Shown here: in pieces, positions 9,180-17,038 of the stretch | Position numbering within the stretch: the stretch's first letter is position 1 | How the letters are laid out: the number at the start of each line of letters is the position of its first letter | Source of the DNA: an uncultured Serinicoccus sp. | GTDB lineage: Bacteria; Actinomycetota; Actinomycetes; Actinomycetales; Dermatophilaceae | Assembly: GCF_947500995.1 (NCBI RefSeq) | Contig: NZ_CANMUA010000002.1 | Coordinates: forward strand, 1 to 64,000 | DNA: 64,000 nt | Direction: 5' to 3' | Notes under the pieces: generated by a model | The model's database searches: none | Told to the model about the DNA's origin: nothing | Seen by the model: the letters and a program-made list of their open reading frames with translations, nothing else | Position numbers and translations under genes: made by a program

Positions 9180-9956
9180 CTATCTAGCAGACAGGTAGTA
9201 CACTGGGGACGTGATTCCCAGGCCGAGAAGACAGCCGATCAGGGCGATCCAACCCGTGAAATCAGGCGGATAACCCATCATTTCTCCATTCTCGTTTGCG
9301 AACCAAAGGAGAAGGTTAAAGAAAAGGTTGCCTGCCACGACTGCGAAGACTCCCACGCCGACTACTAATGTCGGACGCAGCACCAAGCCAACCCCTAAAC
9401 AACAGGCGGCGATCGTAGTCAGCACACCAGCGTGAGCAGAAACGTATTCCCAATAAGAAAGACCAAACGGGCTCACCAAGAAATCTATGACTTCCACAGT
9501 CGCCAGTGCGGCTGTCCCCAAGCGCACCACCCGCCTCACGCTTAAGCGAACCAAATTGTACACAAGTGCCACGCATAAAGCAACAAAAACAAAAACGTAA
9601 GCAGCCTCGATTCCCTGCTGCATTCGGTTCGAGAAGAGCCCGTACAACATATACGCGGACACGATGCTAAGCATCGCGTCACGGAACTTAAGAGTCGCCG
9701 GGAAGGACAGGAGCCCAGACGCAAGGCCGAGAACGAAGGTGGCGCCGAATAAATTCCACCCACCTATGCCGTGCAACCCAAAGATATCAGGGTTCGAGGC
9801 AAATGACACCGCAACCACAAGGGGCTGACTCACAACGCCCGCATACGACGAGTCAGTTGATCCTGATACTATTTCCTGCGCGACCCATATAACGAGAAGA
9901 ACAAGAAGTATTAAGAGCAGCACGGCAAAGAAGTGCACGAAGTTCTGAGATGGCAT
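9180..9956 (-). CDS. hypothetical polytopic membrane protein
   Basis: This is a 258-residue protein of unrecognised family. It begins with a strongly hydrophobic segment (HFFAVLLLILLVLLVIWVA) and has about six or seven further membrane-length stretches, ending in WIALIGCLLGLGITSPVYYLSA. There are few charged residues between segments and no catalytic motif that I can identify. Its codon use is markedly more AT-rich than that of the conjugation genes, indicating a different source. It lies downstream of the zinc-ribbon gene on the same strand, and both are flanked by IS debris, so they look like a small cargo segment. Confidence 0.72.
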   Translation of the reverse strand: MPSQNFVHFFAVLLLILLVLLVIWVAQEIVSGSTDSSYAGVVSQPLVVAVSFASNPDIFGLHGIGGWNLFGATFVLGLASGLLSFPATLKFRDAMLSIVSAYMLYGLFSNRMQQGIEAAYVFVFVALCVALVYNLVRLSVRRVVRLGTAALATVEVIDFLVSPFGLSYWEYVSAHAGVLTTIAACCLGVGLVLRPTLVVGVGVFAVVAGNLFFNLLLWFANENGEMMGYPPDFTGWIALIGCLLGLGITSPVYYLSAR

Positions 9957-10100
9957 GATGTTTGAATTTAGGCGCGATTAGGGCAGCAAGCTCGACCGTA
10001 TACCTCTATCCGCCTGGCTATAGAGGCTGCCTCGAATGCCTTGAAAACGGTGCTCCACCGGCGCAGCGCGCTGCACATGCTGCACTTCCTCATGTTTGCT

Positions 10101-10460
10101 TCAACGCACCTCTTTTGCCGTTACTCCGCCCATCATGTTTAACGAAACGACCACTTCGAGCTGCTGGCCGGGCTGCACCGCTATGACGGCTGGCTTAGGA
10201 TTCAATCCGCCAACGTTGCAATCGACCATCGCAGTGAACCCGCCCTCACGAACGATGTCAATGGTTCGACCATTAGCTAAGGTGCCCTGAGCCACATTGT
10301 CAACATAGACGTACATTCCTCGAATAGCGCCATTCATGGACTTTTTCCGATTAATGCGCAGAGACGTTTTGCTAGAAGCCAAAGGCGCGCCACAATGTAT
10401 GCACGTTTTGGCTGCGGCGGACACGTCCCGGTTGCAGTCGGGACACGATGTGAGTGGCAT
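10101..10460 (-). CDS. zinc-ribbon protein with PEGA-like beta domain
   Basis: The 119-residue protein starts with a double-CxxC zinc ribbon (CPDC at 6-9 and CIHCG at 20-24). A beta-rich region follows (GMYVYVDNVAQGTLANGRTIDI, then PGQQLEVVVSLN) that resembles small PEGA-type carbohydrate or surface-interaction folds; this second assignment is only a pattern match. There is no signal peptide. The start is supported by GGAAGAGG 6 nt before the ATG. Base composition is lower in GC than the surroundings, like the neighbouring membrane protein gene, with which it could be co-transcribed. Confidence 0.72.
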   Translation of the reverse strand: MPLTSCPDCNRDVSAAAKTCIHCGAPLASSKTSLRINRKKSMNGAIRGMYVYVDNVAQGTLANGRTIDIVREGGFTAMVDCNVGGLNPKPAVIAVQPGQQLEVVVSLNMMGGVTAKEVR

Positions 10461-10576
10461 GTTGAACCTCTTCCCAGCAGGCGAGTATCAGTGGCGGTGA
10501 CAGTACTGAGGGCCTTGATGGCTGTCAAGACACACTTCTAATCCTGTTCTTCAGGCTTCATCGACGGTGTCCCGTG

Positions 10577-11838
10577 TCAAGCTTCTGGCAGGTTTTGGGG
10601 CTCGGGAAGGTTGGGATTATTGGGGTCGGTCAAGCCCGAGTGCACGTCGCGGGGCCGCTTCCAGGACAGCGTCTCGCGGGGTCGGGTCGTGTTGAAGGTC
10701 TCGCTGTGATCGACGAGGTCGTTCATGTCGTTGATCTGCTGGCAGTAGAGACGTTCGTACTTCAGCGAGCCGAGTGTCCGCTCGCGGACGCCGTTCTGCC
10801 CAGGAGTCCTGACCGGGTGGCGACGTGGTCCAACTCTGAGGTGGCCGAGATGGACGCTACGTACCGGGCCGAGCGGAACGGGCCGCCGTTGTCGCCTCCC
10901 CTGGGTGATCGGCACGACCTCCCCAGTCACCGGGTCGGTGAGAGCCTCCAGCAGGTCGGCCCGTTGGGCAGAAGGCTCGCAGCCTCGGCCAAGGCGAGCT
11001 GGACCGGCCGCAGTGATCGCGTCGTGCTGATTCGCGGTCGGCGACCAGCGCCACCCGAACTCGTACTTCGACCAGTAGTCCGCGATCCTAGCCACGCGCC
11101 AGGTCCCGCCACCGGAGGTCTCGTACTCGGAGAAGTCGAAGTGCCAGACCAGGCCCCGTCTGCGTCTTGGTAAATGCGGTCTTGCGCTGCTGCGCGAGCT
11201 GGCGTCGTCCCCGCTGACAGTCAGCCTTGAGCATCAGCCCCGCGGCGTCGAGGATGCGCGCGGCCGTCGACATCGACACCCGGTGCCCCGAATGCCAAGC
11301 CATCGCCCCGAGCTTCCGCTATCCCCAGGCGGCGTGCCTGCCCGCCACAGCGGTGATCATCACCCGCGAGGCCTGCCGTGCTGGCTGCGGCCACGGGCCC
11401 TTTGCCGGCCGCCCGACGCGGGCGTGCGCCTGTCATCGCCGGGACGTCCGCTCGGGGATGCCGACCAGTGCGCAGAACCTCGTGGTCGGCATCCCCGCTT
11501 CGGTGCGGACTACCTTGAGGTCCTCGAAGGGCCCAGCCGGCCCGCAGCGCTCAACTTCGGCACCCGGGCCTCAAGATGCGCCTCTCCCAAGGCGGTGGTC
11601 AGCTCGGTGACCTCGGCTTGCACTTGCTGCTCGCGGGTCGATGGCCCGGCCCGGTCGGCATCCAACGCAGTTCGTCCCGCCTCCAGGAACTCTGCCTTTC
11701 ACCGCCTGATCGACTGCTCGCAGACCTTCGCCTTGCGCGCCGCCTCAGCGGTCGAAACCTCGCGCGCCAGGACGCTGAGCACGATCCTGGCTTTCTGCTC
11801 CGCCGCGATCACAGGTGGTCGTCCCACGGTTCTTCATG
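10577..11838 (-). pseudogene. degenerate IS3/IS481-like transposase (OrfA + OrfB)
   Basis: Reading on the minus strand from 11838, GRPPVIAAEQKARIVLSVLARE followed by AARKAKVCEQSIRRWKAEFLEAG is an OrfA-type helix-turn-helix. Further down come MSTAARILDAAGLMLKA and finally the integrase-core end NGVRERTLGSLKYERLYCQQ with FNTTRPRETLSW. The pieces lie in different frames, so at least three frameshifts separate them. No functional transposase can be produced. Confidence 0.75.
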
Positions 11839-11856
11839 GTCACACCGATCACGCTC

Positions 11857-12035
11857 TCATAACCGGTCTGCCAAGAAGTTTGGAACGTGACACCCCGAGG
11901 GCCAGACCGCGGAGGTGCTCGAGGCGGCCGTTCGCTCCCTCGGTAGGGCCGTTGCTGGTGCGAAGGCCGTTCGAAGTAGGCCAGGACGTCCTCGGCTCAC
12001 TTGCCACGATCGCGACGGTCGCCTGCTCGGGCACG
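11857..12035 (-). pseudogene. 3' remnant of an ISL3-family transposase
   Basis: The minus strand encodes TSNGPTEGANGRLEHLRGLALG, the conserved ISL3 C-terminal motif. After a frameshift it continues HVPNFLADRL and then stops. Only the last 60 or so codons survive, and the fragment directly abuts the degenerate IS3-like transposase. It is further evidence of repeated ISL3 traffic here. Confidence 0.7.
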
Positions 12036-12251
12036 TGACTACGCCGCGCGAGGCCGATGTCGGCCTAGAGGTCATCTCAACCGGACACGCCGAAACCAGC
12101 ACGTTCGCAAATCCGCTATCGCAGGAGTACACGAGCCAAGAACACGCGGCCCGCGCCAACAGCCTCGGCAGCTGGGACGCCTGCCCTAATGAGCCCCGTC
12201 CGCCATCAACCAGTTCTGCTTTCCGTCATGGGACCCAATTGAGAGAGCGGC

Positions 12252-12629
12252 TCAACCTACGATGCAGACCTTCGGGCGCCCAGTGTCAGCACACGAGATG
12301 GTCGCTCTACCTTGGATCGTCGACCAACGCTCCGACTTGATGGTTTGCTTCCACTTCTTGGATGTGCCTCCACAACCGACGTGCACTTTCCACTTCTTTC
12401 CCTGCATGTCGTACGAAAAAGTGTTCACCCGTGGGTCAATGGTCGCCCATCGTGAAGCAAAGCCGTCCCGCCCGCCATCCACATCCACCCAGATCCCCAC
12501 GATGTTTGAGGTTGCGCAGGTGGCCGTGCCGCTGGCTGCATAAGCGGACTGGGTGGGTGCGGTGAGTGCCACCGCGACAAGCGCGGTAGTCGCCAGACCA
12601 GAAAGCACACGTCGAAGCTGTTTCGCCAT
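12252..12629 (-). CDS. small secreted hypothetical protein
   Basis: The 125-residue product has a clear Sec signal peptide: KQLRR, a hydrophobic stretch VLSGLATTALVAVALTA, and a likely cleavage site at SAYA-A. The mature part is about 90 residues with four cysteines (CATS, GCGG, SCAD, VCIVG) that could form two disulfides, and several Trp and Lys residues. I do not recognise the family. The start at 12629 (MAKQLRR) has AAGGA at a good distance, better than the upstream ATGs in the ORF track. No neighbour gives a clear functional hint. Confidence 0.7.
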   Translation of the reverse strand: MAKQLRRVLSGLATTALVAVALTAPTQSAYAASGTATCATSNIVGIWVDVDGGRDGFASRWATIDPRVNTFSYDMQGKKWKVHVGCGGTSKKWKQTIKSERWSTIQGRATISCADTGRPKVCIVG

Positions 12630-12834
12630 TCGCCAAGTTCCTTCCCGACGCATCATGTGATGCTGTGATCCGCAAGACTGGCGTCACCAGTTCACTGGTC
12701 CGGTGTCGCGAGGTAGGGGTCACGGCTTGCCTAGCGACCCCTGCCCTAGAAACCCCGCCGGTACTGACGAAGTAGGCAGTTCCTGCCCACGCCACTCAGT
12801 GTGCTGGCCCGCGGAAAGGCCGTCAAGACCGTGT

Positions 12835-13527
12835 TTAGTCCACTACCTCACCGGTGTGGGTGTCGATGGTGTGGCCGTCGATGAGGCGGAGACGTGGGAT
12901 GGGCCGGGTCCGGTCGTCTGCTAGGTCTGCTGGTGGTTCGGCTGCCGGGTGCGCCTGCCCGGTGCGGGTGTGGTCGAGGTCATGGCGGTAGAGCGCGCCC
13001 CGGGTGGCCTGGTGGGTGGTGTATCTGGCGTTGGCGGCGCGGGCTGGCCAGTCTCGGTGATGGTCCTCGCAGGCGCTGCGGGTGCGGCTGCGGACCCGGT
13101 CGAGAAAGGCGGGGAGAGCGTAGCGGTGCCAGTCTTCGAGGGCGTCGCTGGTGAACGCGGTACCGGCTTGGTGGCGTAGGTCGGCCAGGACGGCGATGTC
13201 GTGGACCAGGTGGGGGTGTTGGGGCCAGCAGGGCGGGATCATGTGGCTGGAGTCCCAGACGTGCTCGGTGTTGACCCACGCAGTGACCGCTTCGAGCCAG
13301 TCCCAGAGTTGGGCTCGTTGTTGGGGGTGGGTGACGGTGGCGGGGTCCCAGGGCCGGGCCAGCGCGTTGAGGTCGCCGAGTTCTTTGCGTTGCTTCTCGG
13401 TGCCGTGGGCGGCGATCTCGAGCTCACGGTAGGCGTTGGCCAGGGCGGGTCCGGGCTTGGGGAAGGGCAGGGCCAACGGCACGGGTGGCCGGCCTGGGGT
13501 GGAGTGGCCGTTCCTGGCGGTGGTCAC
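12835..13527 (-). CDS. hypothetical protein, last gene of the transfer operon
   Basis: The protein has about 230 residues and is soluble. The central part is Trp- and His-rich (LWDWLEAVTAWVNTEHVWD, then PPCWPQHPHLVHDIAVLADLRHQA, LEDWHRYALPAFLDRV), reminiscent of the actinobacterial DUF4913-type proteins often found in conjugative operons; I offer that only as a resemblance. Translation starts at GTG 13527, within GTGA, overlapping the stop of the VirD4-like gene and preceded by GTGGAGGAACC. The ORF track extends the frame to 14958, but that part is a shadow of the coupling-protein gene. Confidence 0.72.
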   Translation of the reverse strand: MTTARNGHSTPGRPPVPLALPFPKPGPALANAYRELEIAAHGTEKQRKELGDLNALARPWDPATVTHPQQRAQLWDWLEAVTAWVNTEHVWDSSHMIPPCWPQHPHLVHDIAVLADLRHQAGTAFTSDALEDWHRYALPAFLDRVRSRTRSACEDHHRDWPARAANARYTTHQATRGALYRHDLDHTRTGQAHPAAEPPADLADDRTRPIPRLRLIDGHTIDTHTGEVVD

Positions 13528-14987
13528 CGGTTCCTCCACTGGGTGTGGTCGTGATCGACGACGCCGGCGAGGGCGGTGGTGACGCGGCTGTTCGGGGTCG
13601 ACGCGAGGGTGGTGGCGGCGGTGGCGTGGGTGTGGGTGGTGAGACGGTCCCGTAGGTGGGCCTGGTCGGCGAGGAGCTGTTTGCCGTGCTTGCCGTCGAT
13701 GGCTCGGTGAAGCCGGGCGAGGATGGGTTTGCCGTTCTCGGAGATGACCAGGGCGTGCCGGTCTTTGATGCGGCGGACCTCGGAGCCGGTGAGGACGGGG
13801 ATGTCTTCGGCGGAGTAGCTGCGGCCGCCGCGGTGGCCGGTGTTCCAGGTGGACCGGCCGACCCGGACCTTGCCGAGGAGGTCGGACATCTCCTGGTTGA
13901 AGGCGACGTCTTTGGACCCGCCGAACAGGACGAGGTTGTTGGTGAGGCCGAGGACGGCGCGGGCTTCCTGTTGGCCGAAGATGGCGTCGAGCTGGGCTCG
14001 GGTTTGCGCGGCCCAGATGAAAGACAGACCGAGGGCGCGTTCGTTGGCCATCCGGGTGCGCAGGGTGGGCAGGGGTGCGGTGGAGGGCAGCTCGTCGAGG
14101 CAGGCCAGCATGGGTGGGCACAGCTTGCCGTGGGGGGAGTTCTGCGCCAGCGACAGTGCGGTGTCCAGGACGTGTTCGGCGATCGCGGTCATGAGGGGGG
14201 ATGCGGAGGCGTAGGGGTCTTCGCGGCCGAGGAGGTACAGGGTTCCGCCGGTGTTGATGACGTCGGCGAGGTCGGTGGCGGGGCGGCCGGGGCCGGGGAC
14301 GCACCGGCGGCGCATGGATTCCTGGAAGAACAGGGACATGGATTGCTGGACGGTGGTGATGGTGTTCCCTGCGGTGCGGTCGTCTCCGTTGAGGGCACCG
14401 TGCAGCAGCCCGTGCCAGAACGGTGCCGCCCCGGGGTGCTCGCGCAGGGTCTCGGCGGGGGTGATGGCGTTGCGGGGGTTGGCGACCCATTCCAGGACGT
14501 CGTCGAGGGTGGCGCCTTCGAGGGCGGCGGCGTGGAAGTAGGCCTGGATGACCTTGGCGGCTTCGGCGGCGTAGAACCGGGCGGCCTGGTCGCCGTAGCC
14601 CTCGGCGACGGCCCCTTTCACGGTGCCAGCGGTGAAGGCTTTGGCGCGGCGTTCGGCCACCAGCGGGTCGCCGCAGCCGGCGATCGGGTCCCAGACCAGC
14701 TCGGGCAGGCCGGGGGTGAGCCCGAAGGGGTCGAGCACCAGGGCGGGCCGGTCCCCGGCTGCTCTCGCGGTGAAGGTGAGCAGCAGGTCCTCGGGCTTGG
14801 TGAGGGTGACCAGGGCGGCACCGGGCGCGTCGAGGAGGGCTGGGGTGAGCAGGTCGAGCGTCTTGCCCGAACCTTGAGGCCCGATGACGCCGGCGGTGCG
14901 GTCCCAGGGCACCCACAGGTCGACACCGCGGGGTGCGGTGGAGCGGCCGAGCTGCCACCCAAGCTGGGTGGGGTCGAGACGGGTCAT
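13524..14987 (-). CDS. VirD4/TraD-like conjugative coupling ATPase (soluble part)
   Basis: This is the type IV coupling ATPase expected to dock the relaxase-DNA complex to the secretion channel. Walker A IGPQGSGKTLD lies near residue 35, Walker B ACLDELPS near 293, and the TraG/VirD4 signatures LGLSFIWAAQTRAQLDAIFG and VLGLTNNLVLFGG follow. It has 487 residues and no membrane segments. Most VirD4 proteins carry two N-terminal helices, and here those appear to be encoded by the preceding gene. The start ATG 14987 overlaps the upstream stop (ATGA) and has GGAAGG before it; the longer ORF to 15818 is a shadow. The GTG of the next gene overlaps its stop. Confidence 0.92.
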   Translation of the reverse strand: MTRLDPTQLGWQLGRSTAPRGVDLWVPWDRTAGVIGPQGSGKTLDLLTPALLDAPGAALVTLTKPEDLLLTFTARAAGDRPALVLDPFGLTPGLPELVWDPIAGCGDPLVAERRAKAFTAGTVKGAVAEGYGDQAARFYAAEAAKVIQAYFHAAALEGATLDDVLEWVANPRNAITPAETLREHPGAAPFWHGLLHGALNGDDRTAGNTITTVQQSMSLFFQESMRRRCVPGPGRPATDLADVINTGGTLYLLGREDPYASASPLMTAIAEHVLDTALSLAQNSPHGKLCPPMLACLDELPSTAPLPTLRTRMANERALGLSFIWAAQTRAQLDAIFGQQEARAVLGLTNNLVLFGGSKDVAFNQEMSDLLGKVRVGRSTWNTGHRGGRSYSAEDIPVLTGSEVRRIKDRHALVISENGKPILARLHRAIDGKHGKQLLADQAHLRDRLTTHTHATAATTLASTPNSRVTTALAGVVDHDHTQWRNR

Positions 14988-15442
14988 CGGGTCGCCTTCC
15001 TGCGGCGGTAGAGGTCGGGTCGGATCACGGCACGGTGTTGGCGTAGGCGGGCCAGTCCGAGGAGTTGGCGGGCCTCGGTGGCGTTGGCCATGCCCTTGAG
15101 CGCGCCCGGGCCCCACCGGGTCCAGCCGTACCCGCCTGCGGCGGCCACCAGGATCAGGACCACGATCTCGGTGGCGACGACCCATGCCCACAGGGCACCG
15201 GTGGTGGCCACGGCCAGGGGTGGGTCGGCCAGCCCGGCGGAGGCGTCCCCGGCGAGGAGCCCAGGGACGGAGGAGAACAGCCGTGTGGTGGGGGGCCAGG
15301 TGGGGCCGGCGCCGGCGACCGTGTTGGCGGCGGCTCGGCCGGCGTGGGCACCGAGGACCAGGATGAGCAGGACCGCGAAGCAGATCCCGAGCGGGATCTC
15401 CCAGGTGTAGGGGTAGGGGTTGGTGCGGCGGTCGCGTTGCAT
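14984..15442 (-). CDS. membrane protein, probable detached membrane domain of the coupling protein
   Basis: The 152-residue protein has two membrane segments (about 14-38, PLGICFAVLLILVLGAHAG, and about 84-105, ALWAWVVATEIVVLILVAAAGGY) separated by an extracytoplasmic loop. It ends with a basic cytoplasmic tail (RHRAVIRPDLYRRRKATR-type). That topology equals the N-terminal transmembrane domain of VirD4. It ends in ATGA shared with the start of the coupling ATPase gene, so the two should be made together and probably form one complex. Confidence 0.75.
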   Translation of the reverse strand: MQRDRRTNPYPYTWEIPLGICFAVLLILVLGAHAGRAAANTVAGAGPTWPPTTRLFSSVPGLLAGDASAGLADPPLAVATTGALWAWVVATEIVVLILVAAAGGYGWTRWGPGALKGMANATEARQLLGLARLRQHRAVIRPDLYRRRKATR

Positions 15443-15478
15443 CGGTGCGTCCTTCGTCGTGACGTGCTGTGCTGCGGG

Positions 15479-17038
15479 TCAGGGGGTGGCGGGGTCGTCG
15501 GCGACGTCGCCGAGCCGCCAGATCTGGAAGATGTTGCGGGTCAGGTCGTCGGCGTAGCTGAAGGCGCCCACGCCGAGGGAGGGGTTCGCGGCCTCGAACG
15601 TGCTCTGGGACGCGGGGTCGAGGACGAAACCGACGTGGCCGATGGTGTTCGGCCCGAGGTAGGAGTCGAAGAAGAACAGGTCTCCGGGTTGGGCCTGGTC
15701 GACGGGGACCTGGTAGCCGTTGCCGGCGGCGAGCCAGTCGCGTTGTGCCTGGGCGGTGCGGGGTGAGGTGATCCCGACGCGGGCCATCGCTTGTTGGGTG
15801 AGGCTGGAGCAGTCCCACGCGTCCGGGCCGGTGGCGCCGAGGACGTAGGCGTCACCCTGCTGGTCCAGCGCGAACTCGAGCATGGTGGCGACTCGCTCGT
15901 CGCTGATGGGGGGCAGGTCCGGGTCGCCGGTGCCGCCGGGGCAGTCGGCGGGCTCGGCGAGCACCAGACCACCGCCGTAGGCGTGGGCGTAGTGCAGGAC
16001 GTCGTTGACGTACCAGTCGGCCCGGTTGTACCCGAAGAGGGCCTCGCGGACCCCGTCCGGACCGTCCGCGGCGCCGAGCGCCCGCAGGTAGTTCGCGGCC
16101 GAGTGGACCGAGTCCGCATCGTTGGTGATCTGCGCCGCCCCGTCGCCGTCGCCGTCGACGCCGTAGGTCGCGAAGGTGGCGGGCATGAACTGCATGAGCC
16201 CCTGGGCGCCGGCGGTGCTGGTGGCGGTGGTGGACCCGTGCGCGGTCTCGGCCATGCCGATGCCGGCCAGCAGGGTCCACGGCAGGTTGTACTCGGCGGC
16301 GGCGGCCTCGTACAGGTCCTGCACCCGGGCGGGCACTGGCTGGGCCGGGTTGGTCAGGGACGCCTGGCGTGGCTCACCGGCCTGGGGCAGCGCGAACCCG
16401 ATGCCCCCTTCACCGCCGCCGGGCAGGTCGGGTGCCTGGTCGTCGGGGATGGAGGGTCCGACCGGTGTGCCGGACAGCATCACGCCGCGGTCGGCGAGGA
16501 AGGCGACGGGGTCGACGGGTTTCCCGTCGAGCCGGACCTCCAGGTGCAGGTGCAGCCCGGTGGAGCGCCCGGTGGTGCCCTCCACCCCGAGGACCTGCCC
16601 GATCGCGACCTGGTCGCCGACGGTGACGGCGGGGTCGATGCTGTCCAGGTGGGCGTACCGGGTCAGGACCCCGCTGGCGTGCTGGACGTCGACGGTGGTG
16701 CCGTATCCCCCGTTCGGTCCGGCGTCGACCACGAGCCCGGCGGCGGCAGCCACGATCGGCGCACCGGAGGGCACCGACCCCAGGTCGAGACCGGTGTGCT
16801 CCCCGGGCAATCCGGTCTCGGGGTCGATGCGAGGACCGAACCCGGAACGGTGCTCGTAGGTGGTGTCGACGTAGGGGACGCGCCAGTCGCCGGTGGCGGG
16901 GATGGTCCCGGCGCAGCTGGTCACCCGGTGCTGCTCGGCCAGGGCGGGTGTGGCGATCACGGTGACCACGACGGCCAAACCCAGCGGCACCCCGGCCAGG
17001 ACCAGCAGGACCGCGAGGAGGCCGATGGCGCGTTTCAT
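15479..17038 (-). CDS. three-domain murein hydrolase: M23 peptidase, lytic transglycosylase, NlpC/P60
   Basis: This 519-residue exported protein should open the peptidoglycan for the conjugation channel, the role of VirB1 in other systems. An N-terminal anchor or signal (LLAVLLVLAGVPLGLAVVVTVIA) is followed by an M23/LytM domain (HTGLDLG near 79, HLHLEV near 162). Next is a soluble lytic transglycosylase domain (catalytic Glu in GIGMAETAHG near 259, GLMQFMPATF) and then an NlpC/P60 domain (Cys in WDCSSL near 405, His in GHVGFV near 464). All three catalytic sets appear intact. ATG 17038 overlaps the VirB4 stop (ATGA). The reading frame upstream of 17038 in the ORF track is a shadow. Confidence 0.93.
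   Translation of the reverse strand: MKRAIGLLAVLLVLAGVPLGLAVVVTVIATPALAEQHRVTSCAGTIPATGDWRVPYVDTTYEHRSGFGPRIDPETGLPGEHTGLDLGSVPSGAPIVAAAAGLVVDAGPNGGYGTTVDVQHASGVLTRYAHLDSIDPAVTVGDQVAIGQVLGVEGTTGRSTGLHLHLEVRLDGKPVDPVAFLADRGVMLSGTPVGPSIPDDQAPDLPGGGEGGIGFALPQAGEPRQASLTNPAQPVPARVQDLYEAAAAEYNLPWTLLAGIGMAETAHGSTTATSTAGAQGLMQFMPATFATYGVDGDGDGAAQITNDADSVHSAANYLRALGAADGPDGVREALFGYNRADWYVNDVLHYAHAYGGGLVLAEPADCPGGTGDPDLPPISDERVATMLEFALDQQGDAYVLGATGPDAWDCSSLTQQAMARVGITSPRTAQAQRDWLAAGNGYQVPVDQAQPGDLFFFDSYLGPNTIGHVGFVLDPASQSTFEAANPSLGVGAFSYADDLTRNIFQIWRLGDVADDPATP

Noticed and set aside
10003-10026. CCTCTAT...ATAGAGG hairpin between the zinc-ribbon and membrane-protein genes
   Set aside because: Only 7 bp of stem with a 10-nt loop and no U-tract; too weak to call a terminator or riboswitch.
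12835-14958. 707-residue minus ORF as one gene
   Set aside because: Only the last 230 codons are coding; the rest lies antiparallel in phase to the VirD4-like gene and is Arg/Pro/His-rich.
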